Origin: RGIG6353 sp964558655
Lineage (GTDB): Bacteria; Bacillota; Clostridia; Oscillospirales; SIG627
DNA length: 64,000 nucleotides
Assembly (NCBI GenBank): GCA_964558655.1
Contig: CAZLEX010000004.1
Coordinates: 12,569-76,568, forward strand
Direction of reading: 5' to 3'
In this document: positions 43,720-52,784 of the stretch, in pieces
How the letters are laid out: the number at the start of each line of letters is the position of its first letter
Numbering within the stretch: the stretch's first letter is position 1
Notes under the pieces: model-generated
Database searches by the model: none
Told to the model about the DNA's origin: nothing
Seen by the model: the letters and a program-made list of their open reading frames with translations, nothing else
Program-made: the position numbers and the translations under genes

Positions 43720-45300
43720 TTAATTCCTTAAAAAATCAATAATTTTTGAAAATTGTTCTATCGTGCCGTCGGAAAGTGCAAGCTTTTTCAGATTTTCAAC
43801 GACAGCTTCATCGTCAAGATTTTTTATCCAATCACTAACATCGTTTGTCACACTAACCGGAATCGCAATATCTGCTGTCCCGTTATAGATATTTTCACAG
43901 GAAAATGAAGTTGAAAAAAATATCGTATTGCCGTTTTTAATATCAAATTTCAGATAAAGTCCCTCATCACCATATTTATAATTTCCTTCAAAAGAAACCA
44001 TCTTTAAAAAAGAAGTAATGATATTGGAAAGTCCTTCTAAATTTATCAGCTGTGCAATTTCGCTGCCCGGAATTATACTTATCAGTCCGTTCGAAAAATC
44101 CTTGTCGAAATCAGATAATTTTATTCTGAAAGCTTTTTTACCGAAAATTTTCAACAGACATTCGGCACTATATTTATCCGTAACCTCTCCCGAAATATTT
44201 ATTTCGAATATTTCACCGTCAAAATCGCTCGAAAGTGAAAACTTTTGAACGGTTTTTTTACCGTCTTTAACGAAAAAAACGGAAATTTCATATTCGGAAA
44301 TGTTCAAGTATATACCGCAAAATTCATGGTGTTCATCGACAAAAAAAGCAACATAAGGGTTGGATTCTTCAAATTCATTTAATACGGCGTATAAATTCTT
44401 TTTCGCCTTTTTCCAAAAACTTTCAAATCCTCCCTTTTCTCCGAAATAAACACTATAAACCCTTTCTGCAATACCCTTTATTTCGGTATCGTCAAAAAAT
44501 TCCTCAACAAGTGAATTAAGCTTATCATAATCAAATTCCGTCACCAGTCTCACCGAATTAACCGTCAATTCGTCAACGGTTAAAGGGACCTCTTCTTTTC
44601 GCACATTTTTTACACAAAGAAGAATTTTCTGAACCCATTTCGTTAGATTTTTTTCAAAAGCATTCCTGTCGGGCAGTGCATCTTTCAATTCGTCACGGCA
44701 AAAAACAGTTTTAACGAAATATCTGTCTATATTTCCAAGCGATACCCACAAATCCGTCATTTCGGGAATGGTAAAAAGCACTTCTCCGTTTTCGTCACAC
44801 AATATATCAACCGTAAGTACGCTTATGTCGGAAATACAAATTTCAATGTTGGCGAACAACGAAGAATCGGAAATGCCGACACTGTACAAAATACCCGTAT
44901 TTTCCAATCCTTCAAAGGAAATACTATTTGTATTGATAAATTTTGATGCGGTACCTAACAGTGTTGTTGTATTTTCGCTTATTTCCGTGCAAATCTGTCC
45001 TTCGTAAATTCCCTCTTTTTCCAAAAAGCCGAATAATTTTTCATATTTCTCACAAATCCCGTCCGATAAATTTTCCGAATTTTTTTTGCAAACATATGCA
45101 AAATAATCTTCATCGGAACCAAAGCGACGGACAAAAGAACCGTAAAAATCAAAAAAAATTGTACAAACGACCGCCGCTGTCACAAACAAGACAGCAAAAA
45201 CAAGTATTTTTCCCCTGCGGTTTAAATGCTTTCTCGGCTTTTTATCAAAATTAGGTACGGCAAACGAAAACTCACTTTCGTCAAATTTTATTTTACCCAT
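43720..45300 (-). CDS. Membrane-anchored extracytoplasmic protein of the ABC operon
   Basis: About 526 residues, no known domain that I can name with certainty. After about 33 polar residues one membrane segment (KILVFAVLFVTAAVVCTIFF) anchors a large outside domain. The domain is related to the lipoprotein encoded upstream: both have IPEMTDLW / LPELNSSW, EFCGIYLNI / ELCGIDFEF, and a C-terminal strand region ending SVTNDVSDWIKNLD / SNVYSADNIDEWASG. Both may be large lipid- or peptide-handling proteins like the DUF6583 type, but I could not verify that. First gene of the ABC operon, with AAGGAAA before ATG 45300. Confidence 0.65.
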   Translation of the reverse strand: MGKIKFDESEFSFAVPNFDKKPRKHLNRRGKILVFAVLFVTAAVVCTIFFDFYGSFVRRFGSDEDYFAYVCKKNSENLSDGICEKYEKLFGFLEKEGIYEGQICTEISENTTTLLGTASKFINTNSISFEGLENTGILYSVGISDSSLFANIEICISDISVLTVDILCDENGEVLFTIPEMTDLWVSLGNIDRYFVKTVFCRDELKDALPDRNAFEKNLTKWVQKILLCVKNVRKEEVPLTVDELTVNSVRLVTEFDYDKLNSLVEEFFDDTEIKGIAERVYSVYFGEKGGFESFWKKAKKNLYAVLNEFEESNPYVAFFVDEHHEFCGIYLNISEYEISVFFVKDGKKTVQKFSLSSDFDGEIFEINISGEVTDKYSAECLLKIFGKKAFRIKLSDFDKDFSNGLISIIPGSEIAQLINLEGLSNIITSFLKMVSFEGNYKYGDEGLYLKFDIKNGNTIFFSTSFSCENIYNGTADIAIPVSVTNDVSDWIKNLDDEAVVENLKKLALSDGTIEQFSKIIDFLRN

Positions 45301-45332
45301 AAAGATTTCCTTCAAAATTTATTACTGTTAGA

Positions 45333-45361
45333 ATTTTAACATAAAACTGTCTATTTGTAAA
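45333..45361 (-). promoter_or_regulatory. Promoter of the ABC operon 45300-40684
   Basis: Minus strand TTTACA, 17-base spacer, TAAAAT. Confidence 0.65.
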
Positions 45362-45366
45362 GACCG

Positions 45367-45402
45367 TAAAAAAATGTGGCACACCTTTTTACAGTGTGCC
45401 AC
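45367..45402 (-). terminator. Terminator of the lipoprotein gene
   Basis: GTGGCACAC / GTGTGCCAC with a seven-T tail on the minus strand. It separates the lipoprotein from the ABC operon. Confidence 0.85.
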
Positions 45403-45420
45403 TTAAATAGTGAAAATTTA

Positions 45421-47004
45421 TCACATACTCTCGCTTGCCATTGAAAGCAAATTGCTTATCATATCCTTAAGATCTTTTGAAATATCCGTCTTGTTGATAT
45501 TATTTAAAATCTTGTTGAAAGAAATTCCCGATGCCCATTCATCTATATTGTCGGCAGAATATACATTGGAAGAGGGTACATCGACTTTCACGGATCCGCT
45601 CTTTTGATTTACACTCAAATTAAGTGTCAAAAGATTTCCTTTACTTTCACTCATAACTCTAAGCTTCATTTCAACGCTGTTCGAAGAAATATTCCACTCA
45701 TATTGCAAATAAGGAGTTCCGAACAGTTCAAAAATTTGACTGAGATCTGTTCCTTTGCCAATGTTATTCCAAAGTTCATCTGTTAAAGATAATTTGATTT
45801 TACCGCTCGAGCCGTCCAAAGCAACATCGGAAAACTCTGCAACAAAGCTTTCAGTTCCGTCAACTGTGACTGTATATTCAATATTTTTCTTTTTGGAAAT
45901 TTCGCCTTTTCCGACAACCTTTAATACTTCATAATCTTCAGACCAAACTGTAACTTCTTCAGCGATTTTACCGTTTGACGAAACAGAAATACACTTAAAG
46001 CCATCGCCTTCAAATTCAAAATCGATTCCGCAAAGTTCATTTGAAGCGTTGATATACATTGTAAAGTCAAAAGGCTCATCAACAATAATACTGTCAATAT
46101 TATCAAGTGCGTCCTGTGCCGACTTTATAACTTCATTCCAATCACTGTCCCAATCGGTGATATCGTTTTCGGGAATTGCCGATACAAAATCGCGAACTAT
46201 CTTTTCAAGAGTTTCATCGGCGATAAACTCTTTGAGTACGGAACTTACAACAGAACGAACGGTTTCTTCGTCGAGTGTAACATCACAACGCCTAATTTCT
46301 TCCGAAACGCCGTTTACCGTAACGGTCACAGTCTCAACTTTACTGCTTGTCAGAGAATCCATAACAATCTTTATGTATCTTTCAAGAACGGATACCGCAA
46401 CATCTTCGGACGGAAGTGCATTGATTATATCTTCGATATATTCAAAGCTCAGTAACGCCTCTTCGGATATATCAAGAGGATATTCTATCCAACTTGAATT
46501 GAGTTCCGGCAGTCTCACATACACTATGTTTTTCTGCATATCGACTATACTCTCAGCACTGACAACAGAAACATTTCCTATGAGAACACCCATAGCAAGC
46601 TTGTATGCGTTTTTACCTGTTTCTCCGTCAAAAGAAAGACCTATTTTTTCAAAGCCTTCAAGAGAGACGGAAATACCGCTTGACGCAAGCATCTGTTCTA
46701 AATAATCAATAACATCATCACCGATTTCGAGCGACAGTTCACCGGATGCACCCGTCAAATCGGTTGACTTAACATTTTTTAAGTAAGATGCAACAAGATC
46801 ACCGGTTCCGTCTTTGATTTCTTCTTTAAGGTAATCAAAAACTTCTTCATCCGAAACAGGTTCATCGGATTTCCCTTTATCTTGTTTTACTTTATTATCA
46901 TCATCATTGCTTTCTTCTTTGTTGCATGAAAACAAAGAAAAGCAAAGAGTCAATGACATTGCAAAAACAAGTATTAAAGCTAAAATTTTCTTTGAAATAT
47001 TCAT
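45421..47004 (-). CDS. Lipoprotein paralogous to the ABC-operon anchored protein
   Basis: About 527 residues. Signal peptide (KKILALILVFAMSLTLCFS) with lipobox LFSC, then an acidic low-complexity linker (EESNDDDNKVKQDKG). The rest is a large beta-rich domain that matches the membrane-anchored protein encoded next to it in its order of motifs. The ATG at 47004 follows AAGGAG; a frame start 34 codons earlier is not supported. It has its own promoter and terminator, so its level can differ from that of the ABC operon. Confidence 0.65.
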   Translation of the reverse strand: MNISKKILALILVFAMSLTLCFSLFSCNKEESNDDDNKVKQDKGKSDEPVSDEEVFDYLKEEIKDGTGDLVASYLKNVKSTDLTGASGELSLEIGDDVIDYLEQMLASSGISVSLEGFEKIGLSFDGETGKNAYKLAMGVLIGNVSVVSAESIVDMQKNIVYVRLPELNSSWIEYPLDISEEALLSFEYIEDIINALPSEDVAVSVLERYIKIVMDSLTSSKVETVTVTVNGVSEEIRRCDVTLDEETVRSVVSSVLKEFIADETLEKIVRDFVSAIPENDITDWDSDWNEVIKSAQDALDNIDSIIVDEPFDFTMYINASNELCGIDFEFEGDGFKCISVSSNGKIAEEVTVWSEDYEVLKVVGKGEISKKKNIEYTVTVDGTESFVAEFSDVALDGSSGKIKLSLTDELWNNIGKGTDLSQIFELFGTPYLQYEWNISSNSVEMKLRVMSESKGNLLTLNLSVNQKSGSVKVDVPSSNVYSADNIDEWASGISFNKILNNINKTDISKDLKDMISNLLSMASESM

Positions 47005-47049
47005 AAAGCACTCCTTTAAAGATATTGTATGAAAAACACTCACACCAAT

Positions 47050-47078
47050 ATGATATAATAAAAGAGATAAAAAGTCAA
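47050..47078 (-). promoter_or_regulatory. Promoter of the lipoprotein gene
   Basis: Minus strand TTGACT, 17-base spacer, TATCAT. Confidence 0.6.
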
Positions 47079-47154
47079 TACTTTTTTCCTCTTTGAAAGT
47101 TGTCAAAAAGATGGGAATTTACCAAAAAATTCGGCACAAGTACCGTGTCTCGCC

Positions 47155-48330
47155 CTACTGTTTCGGAAACAAAACTCTTACGCTGGTTCCTCCTCCGTCT
47201 ACACTGTAAAGTTCAATGTGTGCCTGATGAAGTTTTGCGGCATGTTTTACTATAGACAAACCGAGTCCCGTACCTCCGACTTCCTTTGAGTGACTTTTGT
47301 CAACTCTGTAAAAGCGTTCGAAAACCCTCTCCCTATATTCCTCCGGGATACCTATACCTGTATCGCAAACAGTTAAAGAAATACTCTCTTCATTCTCTTT
47401 TATTTCCACGGATACGGACCCGTTTTCACGGTTGTACTTTATTGCGTTATCCACAAGATTAAAGATAATGCCTTCCAACAGTTGAACAATTCCGTTTATA
47501 TAACAGCTTTTTCCGGACAAAGAGAGCGTTATTCCGTATCTTTCGGCTTTTGTCTCAAGCAAACTTATTGTTTTTTGAGCAAGGGAAAAGAGATCCACAT
47601 TTTCTCTTTCGGTATTTCCGCCTCCTTCATCAAGCCGAGAAAGTTTAATGGTATCATCTATCAAATCGATAAGTCGCTGCGATTCCGACCAAATATTTGA
47701 TAAGAAACGCTCTTTATCCTCTTCTCTAACCATATTGTTCTTTAAAAGTTCGGCATATCCGGAGATTACATGAAGCGGTGTTTTAAGTTCATGGGATACA
47801 TTGGCGGTAAATTCCCGCCGTATGAAAGCACTTTTTTCTTTTTCGCTTTCACGCAAAATGAGAATTGCAATACTGCATACGGCTCCTTTTTCAAAAAACG
47901 GATCGGCTGACAGTTCGTATTCGGAACCGTCTATAATAAGCCCTGTTTCAGAATGTTTGCCGTCTTTTGCACGATTTATAAGTCCCCGTATTGCCGGCGA
48001 ATGAGAATTTGTTATCAGATTTGTTTTTGACGGCTCTTTTATGTTTAAAAGAGTTTTTGCCGCTGAATTTGAAAAAATTATATTCCCGTTTCCGTCGATG
48101 ATAATCAAACCTTCGCTCAAAACGCCTACGGTATTTTCAAAAAGAGCGAGAGTTTTTCCACTGCCCTCGCTATCGGATAATTTTTTTCTTTTTTCGATTT
48201 TTAAAAAAACAAAAGTCAGAAAAACGGCTGATAACACAAGAGCTGAAACTGCACAAACCTTTAAATCGAGAAGCACAAATAATATTGCCGAAATCAAGAA
48301 AAAAAGTGTTGAAACAAACAGTTTTCTCAT
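47155..48330 (-). CDS. Sensor histidine kinase (PhoR-like)
   Basis: 391 residues. Two N-terminal membrane segments with a very short outside loop are followed by a PAS-like domain (GLIIIDGNGNIIFSNSAA). Then come the phospho-acceptor FTANVSHELKTPLHV, N box LVDNAIKYN, G1 DTGIGIP and G2 GTGLGLSIVKH. Such short-loop kinases often sense membrane state or a partner protein. It overlaps the response-regulator gene by four bases. Confidence 0.92.
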   Translation of the reverse strand: MRKLFVSTLFFLISAILFVLLDLKVCAVSALVLSAVFLTFVFLKIEKRKKLSDSEGSGKTLALFENTVGVLSEGLIIIDGNGNIIFSNSAAKTLLNIKEPSKTNLITNSHSPAIRGLINRAKDGKHSETGLIIDGSEYELSADPFFEKGAVCSIAILILRESEKEKSAFIRREFTANVSHELKTPLHVISGYAELLKNNMVREEDKERFLSNIWSESQRLIDLIDDTIKLSRLDEGGGNTERENVDLFSLAQKTISLLETKAERYGITLSLSGKSCYINGIVQLLEGIIFNLVDNAIKYNRENGSVSVEIKENEESISLTVCDTGIGIPEEYRERVFERFYRVDKSHSKEVGGTGLGLSIVKHAAKLHQAHIELYSVDGGGTSVRVLFPKQ

Positions 48331-49001
48331 TGTTTTTCCTCAAGTCTGTATCCGATTCCGCGTACCGTTTCAATGTATTTCCCGCAACCCCCGAGTTTCG
48401 TTCTGAGCGTTCCTATATGTACATCAACGGTTCGCGTACCTCCCGGAAAATTATCTCCCCAAACGGAAAGCAAAAGCTGTTCCCTCGAAAACACCCTACA
48501 CGGTTCCGTCATAAACTTTTCGAGCAAATCGTATTCTTTGAGAGTTAAGTTTATGCGTTCGTTTTCAACAGCGACCGTATGTTCCGAAACCGACAGGGAA
48601 AGTTTTCCGACAACGAGCGTTTTTTCACTCAAATCCGGTTTTGAACGGCGTAAAACCGCCTTAACTCTTGAAAGCATTTCCATCATTCCGAAAGGTTTCG
48701 TCAGATAATCGTCGGCTCCGGTGTCAAGGCCTATTACTTTGTCATATTCCGTACTTTTTGCCGAAGCGATAATTACGGGAATTTGCGTCCATGCGGGCTT
48801 TGAACGGATTTTTTTCAAAATAGAAATTCCGTCCTCACCCGGTAACATCACATCAAGCAAAATAAGATCGGGAATTCGTTTTTCCAATGCTTCAAAAAGA
48901 CTTTTCCCATCACCGAATCCCTCAGCTTCAAACGATGAAGCCGCAAGTGTGTATATCATAAGGTCGCGTGCCGCATTATCGTCTTCTACACAGAAAATCA
49001 T
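48327..49001 (-). CDS. Response regulator, OmpR/PhoB family
   Basis: 224 residues. Receiver domain with phospho-acceptor D50 in LILLDVMLPG, and conserved K in TKPFG. The C-terminal winged helix has DVHIGTLRTKLG and a GYRLE end, typical of PhoB/OmpR. It is followed by its cognate kinase. GGAGTG precedes the ATG. Confidence 0.94.
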   Translation of the reverse strand: MIFCVEDDNAARDLMIYTLAASSFEAEGFGDGKSLFEALEKRIPDLILLDVMLPGEDGISILKKIRSKPAWTQIPVIIASAKSTEYDKVIGLDTGADDYLTKPFGMMEMLSRVKAVLRRSKPDLSEKTLVVGKLSLSVSEHTVAVENERINLTLKEYDLLEKFMTEPCRVFSREQLLLSVWGDNFPGGTRTVDVHIGTLRTKLGGCGKYIETVRGIGYRLEEKQ

Positions 49002-49020
49002 GTGAACACTCCTTTACAAT

Positions 49021-49548
49021 TCAAGATTTTAAATTGGCGTTTTTAAGCCTTTTAAGCACTTGTGAAAGCGGTATGACAAGAAATCCCGCAACAAAATTCC
49101 CGCATGCGTGTATAATATCAAAATACAATCCGGCACCTATCCAGGCGATCATCGCTTTAAAACTCAAATGGAACATTATCGCCTGAGCGGGAGCGTAAAG
49201 CGTTCCGAACAGTATTCCGTGAGCGGCACAGACAAGGGGATAAACCACAGCCCCTGTCTTTAAAGAAATATTTTTCGGAATAAGCATGGCAAATCCCCAC
49301 AGTATCGTCCATATGTACATATAAGGAATCCACCACATACTGAATCCGGAATAAAGTCCCTGCAAAAAAACATAAATATATATCGGAAAAAGTGCTTTTT
49401 TTCGATATACCAGCGTATATGTTACCGTCAGTGCGGCAAGCGGATGAATATTCGGAAGCGGTTCAAAAACGATTTTTGAAATGAGCATAAGGGAGCCGAG
49501 CATTGAAAAAACAATGAGTTCCCTAAGCTTTGAAAACCGTACAGACAT
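49021..49548 (-). CDS. ECF transporter S component
   Basis: Membrane protein of 175 residues with about five to six segments, the size and topology of ECF S components. The coupled gene upstream codes for a DUF4430 lipoprotein, a combination seen in Firmicutes and thought to serve cobalamin or a related corrinoid; the substrate is inferred from that only. The first base of the ATG overlaps the stop of the lipoprotein gene. No EcfAA'T genes are in the window. Confidence 0.7.
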   Translation of the reverse strand: MSVRFSKLRELIVFSMLGSLMLISKIVFEPLPNIHPLAALTVTYTLVYRKKALFPIYIYVFLQGLYSGFSMWWIPYMYIWTILWGFAMLIPKNISLKTGAVVYPLVCAAHGILFGTLYAPAQAIMFHLSFKAMIAWIGAGLYFDIIHACGNFVAGFLVIPLSQVLKRLKNANLKS

Positions 49549-50045
49549 TAGCCTTTTGTATAAACAGCCTCGTAAACGGCACCTTCTTCAATAGGTGTCT
49601 GCGAAACGCCGACATTAAGCATTTCTCCGTCTTTGTAGAAACACCACCAAGCACCGTCTGTATTATAATCGGCACTCTCTCCGTCAACCGTAGTGACAAA
49701 TAAACCGTATTGGCTTTCTTCGCCTTCTATAAGCTTAAATTCGAGAAGTGCATCTCCGAGATTATCTTCTTTTGTATCAAGAAGAATATCTACTTTACTG
49801 CCGTCCGCATGAGTGACTCTTAAAGTATATTTTACATAGCCTTCGCCTCTGTCATTGAGGTAATTATATTTCTTTTGAGGCACACTTGCATCATCGTCGT
49901 TATTGTTATCGGGATTAAGAGTGTCCTGCTGTGTGTTTTCGTTATCGGGAGTTTGAGGTGTTTCGGATTTCGTTTTGTTTGTGCAAGCACAAAGAAGCGA
50001 AAGCGAAATAAGAATTGCTAATATAAGTGATGTGATTTTTTTCAT
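49548..50045 (-). CDS. DUF4430-domain lipoprotein
   Basis: 165 residues. Signal peptide with lipobox LLCAC, a Pro/Asn/Asp-rich linker (about 30-55), then a single DUF4430 domain, with the typical AWWCFYKDGEMLNVGVSQTPIEEGAVYEAVY. DUF4430 is related to the C-terminal domain of transcobalamin/intrinsic factor, so it probably captures a corrinoid for the S component encoded next. Confidence 0.78.
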   Translation of the reverse strand: MKKITSLILAILISLSLLCACTNKTKSETPQTPDNENTQQDTLNPDNNNDDDASVPQKKYNYLNDRGEGYVKYTLRVTHADGSKVDILLDTKEDNLGDALLEFKLIEGEESQYGLFVTTVDGESADYNTDGAWWCFYKDGEMLNVGVSQTPIEEGAVYEAVYTKG

Positions 50046-50061
50046 TATTTTTTTCCTTCTT

Positions 50062-52053
50062 TCATATTTTATCTTTATATTTTTCCGCCAATTGCATAGC
50101 GGATTTCAACAGTGTAATATTTCCTGCCGATTTTGCAAAAGAAAACGGCATATCTCCATGCTGACGATTCCCGAAAAAATCGCCCGGTCCTCTCTTTTCA
50201 AGGTCATATTCGGCAATTTCAAACCCGTCTTTTGAACGGCACATAAACGAAAGGCGTTCAAGAGCATCACGGCTTTTCGACGGAGTTATCAATATACAAT
50301 GACTTTGAGCATTGCCTCTTCCGACTCTTCCGCGAAGCTGATGAAGCTGTGCCAATCCGAACCGCTCGGCGTTTTCAATCGCTATAACCGTTGCATTGGG
50401 AACATCAATTCCGACTTCTATTACCGTAGTAGCAACGAGTAAATCGATATCGTGTCCGGCAAACGCTTCCATAATTTCTCTTTTTTCGTCACTTTTCATT
50501 TTTCCGTGAATAAGCCCCACACGGTAATCCGACAGTTTTTTTGAAAGCGTTTCGTAAACCTGCTGTGCACTTAACAAATCCGGAAACAGTTCATCGTCGT
50601 CCTCTACCAACGGGCATATTACATAACCCTGATATCCGAGAGACAGCTGTTTCCCGATAAAAGAGTACAGTCTGTCTTTTTTTGACGGAGGTATGAGAAA
50701 TGTTTCTATGCTCATACGCCCCTTTGGGACCTCATCTATTACGGATATATCAAGTCCCGCATAAAGAAACATGGCAAGTGTACGCGGGATCGGAGTTGCC
50801 GACATTACGAGAGAATTCGGAGCTTCGGCCATTGACAAAAGTTTTTCTCTTTGAGCCACTCCGAAACGGTGCTGTTCGTCCGTAATTACAAGCCGTATAT
50901 TTTTTGCGTTTATCCCGCTTTCAAACAGTGCGTGAGTGCCGACGAGAATCAAAGGCATATCCGACAGAAGTTTTTTTTCAAGGACTTTTCTTTCCACAGC
51001 CGTTGTTGAACCGGTAAGCAAAAGCACGGGTATTTCATGCTTTGCCATAATTTTCGAAAGACTTTCGAAATGCTGCCGTGCTAAAATTTCCGTAGGAGCC
51101 ATTATTACGGATTTCGCATGATTTTTCGCCGTCATGTACATTGCCGCAGCGGCAACCACCGTTTTCCCGGAACCTACATCTCCCTGAACAAGACGCTTCA
51201 TGGCACGACACCGTTTCGCTCCTCCGCCCGTCAAATCGTTTTCTATTTCGTTTATAGCTCTTTTTTGAGCTTCGGTAAGAGTAAACGGAAGTGAATTGCA
51301 GAACACAGTGAGATCCGTTTTTTCAAATGAATCCACTATTTGCATATTCTCCCGTTTTATCAGCTTGAGAGACGCAAGTGCAAAGTTAAAAAGTTCTTCA
51401 AAAGCGAAACGCTCGGAAGCTTTTTTCGCTTCACCGAGACTAATCGGTCGGTGAATTGCAAAGAAAGCCGACTTTATATCGTAAAACCCTTCATTTTCGA
51501 GAATATCGCAGGGCAAAGTTTCCGCAAGCTCTTCCGAAATCAGAGAATCCAAACAAGTGCCGATAAGTTTTGCAATCTTTTTTCCCGTAACCGTTCCGTG
51601 ATTTGAATATATGGGAACACATTCGGAAAAAGTGTCCGCCGGTTTTTCAAATGACGGCGAAAACATATAATATCCGCCGGAACTTTTGGAAATTCTGCCG
51701 AAAAAGAGCCAGTCCTCTCCGACATGAAAAGTTGAAATAAGATACGGCTGATTGAAAAAAACAATGTTGATAAGAGGAGATTCCTCCGAAAGCCTTGCCG
51801 AAAATCTTACAATCCTCCGTTTGCTTTGCGTATAAGAAATCTTGGGAGCACTTTTTATACGCAGTATGAATGCGTTTTTCTGTTCCGCCGTGATTCCGTC
51901 CAAAGAATAGCGTGGCGTGTGGTTTTCATATATTCGCGGGAAGCGGTAAAGCAAATCATAAAAAGAACATATACCGACATTTTCAAGTGCCTGAGCGGTT
52001 TTCGGACCTACGCCCGAAAGCTTTCTTATGCTTATTTCTTTTGTGTTTATCAT
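50062..52053 (-). CDS. recG: ATP-dependent DNA helicase RecG
   Basis: 663-residue branch-migration helicase. An N-terminal wedge domain (GVGPKTAQALENVGI) precedes Walker A VQGDVGSGKTVVA and the RecG-specific DEQH box (VITDEQHRFGV). SATPIPRTLA and motif VI QLRGRVGRG are present. The C-terminal TRG region is NRQHGDMPF. It overlaps the DUF4358 gene by four bases. Confidence 0.96.
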   Translation of the reverse strand: MINTKEISIRKLSGVGPKTAQALENVGICSFYDLLYRFPRIYENHTPRYSLDGITAEQKNAFILRIKSAPKISYTQSKRRIVRFSARLSEESPLINIVFFNQPYLISTFHVGEDWLFFGRISKSSGGYYMFSPSFEKPADTFSECVPIYSNHGTVTGKKIAKLIGTCLDSLISEELAETLPCDILENEGFYDIKSAFFAIHRPISLGEAKKASERFAFEELFNFALASLKLIKRENMQIVDSFEKTDLTVFCNSLPFTLTEAQKRAINEIENDLTGGGAKRCRAMKRLVQGDVGSGKTVVAAAAMYMTAKNHAKSVIMAPTEILARQHFESLSKIMAKHEIPVLLLTGSTTAVERKVLEKKLLSDMPLILVGTHALFESGINAKNIRLVITDEQHRFGVAQREKLLSMAEAPNSLVMSATPIPRTLAMFLYAGLDISVIDEVPKGRMSIETFLIPPSKKDRLYSFIGKQLSLGYQGYVICPLVEDDDELFPDLLSAQQVYETLSKKLSDYRVGLIHGKMKSDEKREIMEAFAGHDIDLLVATTVIEVGIDVPNATVIAIENAERFGLAQLHQLRGRVGRGNAQSHCILITPSKSRDALERLSFMCRSKDGFEIAEYDLEKRGPGDFFGNRQHGDMPFSFAKSAGNITLLKSAMQLAEKYKDKI

Positions 52054-52580
52054 TTCTTAAACGAATTGATTATTTCCTCGACACTGCCATTGCTTTCGGT
52101 GATAATAAACCAAACAAGGTTACCTTCTTTGCCGAAAACGGCATTTTTTGCTATATCGGTATCTTTTTGAGAGTAAAGCTCATAAGTCTGTATCAAATTG
52201 CTCTGTCTCGTTTCAAACGCTTTACTCAGGGCATTTGCACTTTCTTCGGATTCTGTTAGAAAAATTCCGACCTCACACAAATCAACAGTTGAAGATGTGA
52301 GAAAAACATATGAATCAATTCCGCTGAGAATATCGGAATTTGAAAAATAATACTCGGAATAAAAACCGTCAAGTTCTTTATGTCCGTCTTCCGACGGATT
52401 GGTGCAAAACACAGTCGTATTTTCAAACATAGGCAATTCAAGCAACTTTTCGCACATATCGGAAATATTTTCGTTCGTGTAGGAATAAGAAGCATCTTTG
52501 CCGGCGTGCGAATCGGGATCTTTTTCGCATGATGTGCAAAGCAAAAGTACGAACAGAAAAATAAGTAAAATCTTCTTCAT
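52050..52580 (-). CDS. DUF4358-type lipoprotein
   Basis: 176 residues. Short signal peptide with lipobox LCTSC. The body has EVGIFLTESEESANALSKAF and DIAKNAVFGKEGNLVWFIIT, in line with DUF4358 proteins of unknown role in Clostridia. It is the first gene of a run through recG, DUF4430, the ECF S component and the two-component system; a palindrome TGCATT-T-AATGCA lies just upstream. Confidence 0.72.
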   Translation of the reverse strand: MKKILLIFLFVLLLCTSCEKDPDSHAGKDASYSYTNENISDMCEKLLELPMFENTTVFCTNPSEDGHKELDGFYSEYYFSNSDILSGIDSYVFLTSSTVDLCEVGIFLTESEESANALSKAFETRQSNLIQTYELYSQKDTDIAKNAVFGKEGNLVWFIITESNGSVEEIINSFKK

Positions 52581-52607
52581 GATTACAACCTTTCAAAAAC
52601 AAAGTAT

Positions 52608-52620
52608 TGCATTTAATGCA
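52608..52620. promoter_or_regulatory. Palindrome upstream of the DUF4358-recG run
   Basis: TGCATT-T-AATGCA, 28 bases upstream of the DUF4358 start codon. It could bind a dimeric regulator; no evidence beyond symmetry. Confidence 0.25.
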
Positions 52621-52725
52621 TAAGCCTTACGGTTTGACAAAAATATTTAAAACCTCGTTATATAATATTTTGTCACACGGCTACGAGTCTATTATACCTT
52701 TTCGGCACTAAAAATGCAATAGACC

Positions 52726-52754
52726 TTGAAAAAAATTTTCTTATGTGTTAAAAT
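52726..52754 (+). promoter_or_regulatory. Promoter of the MFS gene
   Basis: TTGAAA, 17-base spacer, TAAAAT, 30 bases before the ATG. Confidence 0.65.
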
Positions 52755-52784
52755 ATAACGACACATATAAGGAGAAAAACAAAT

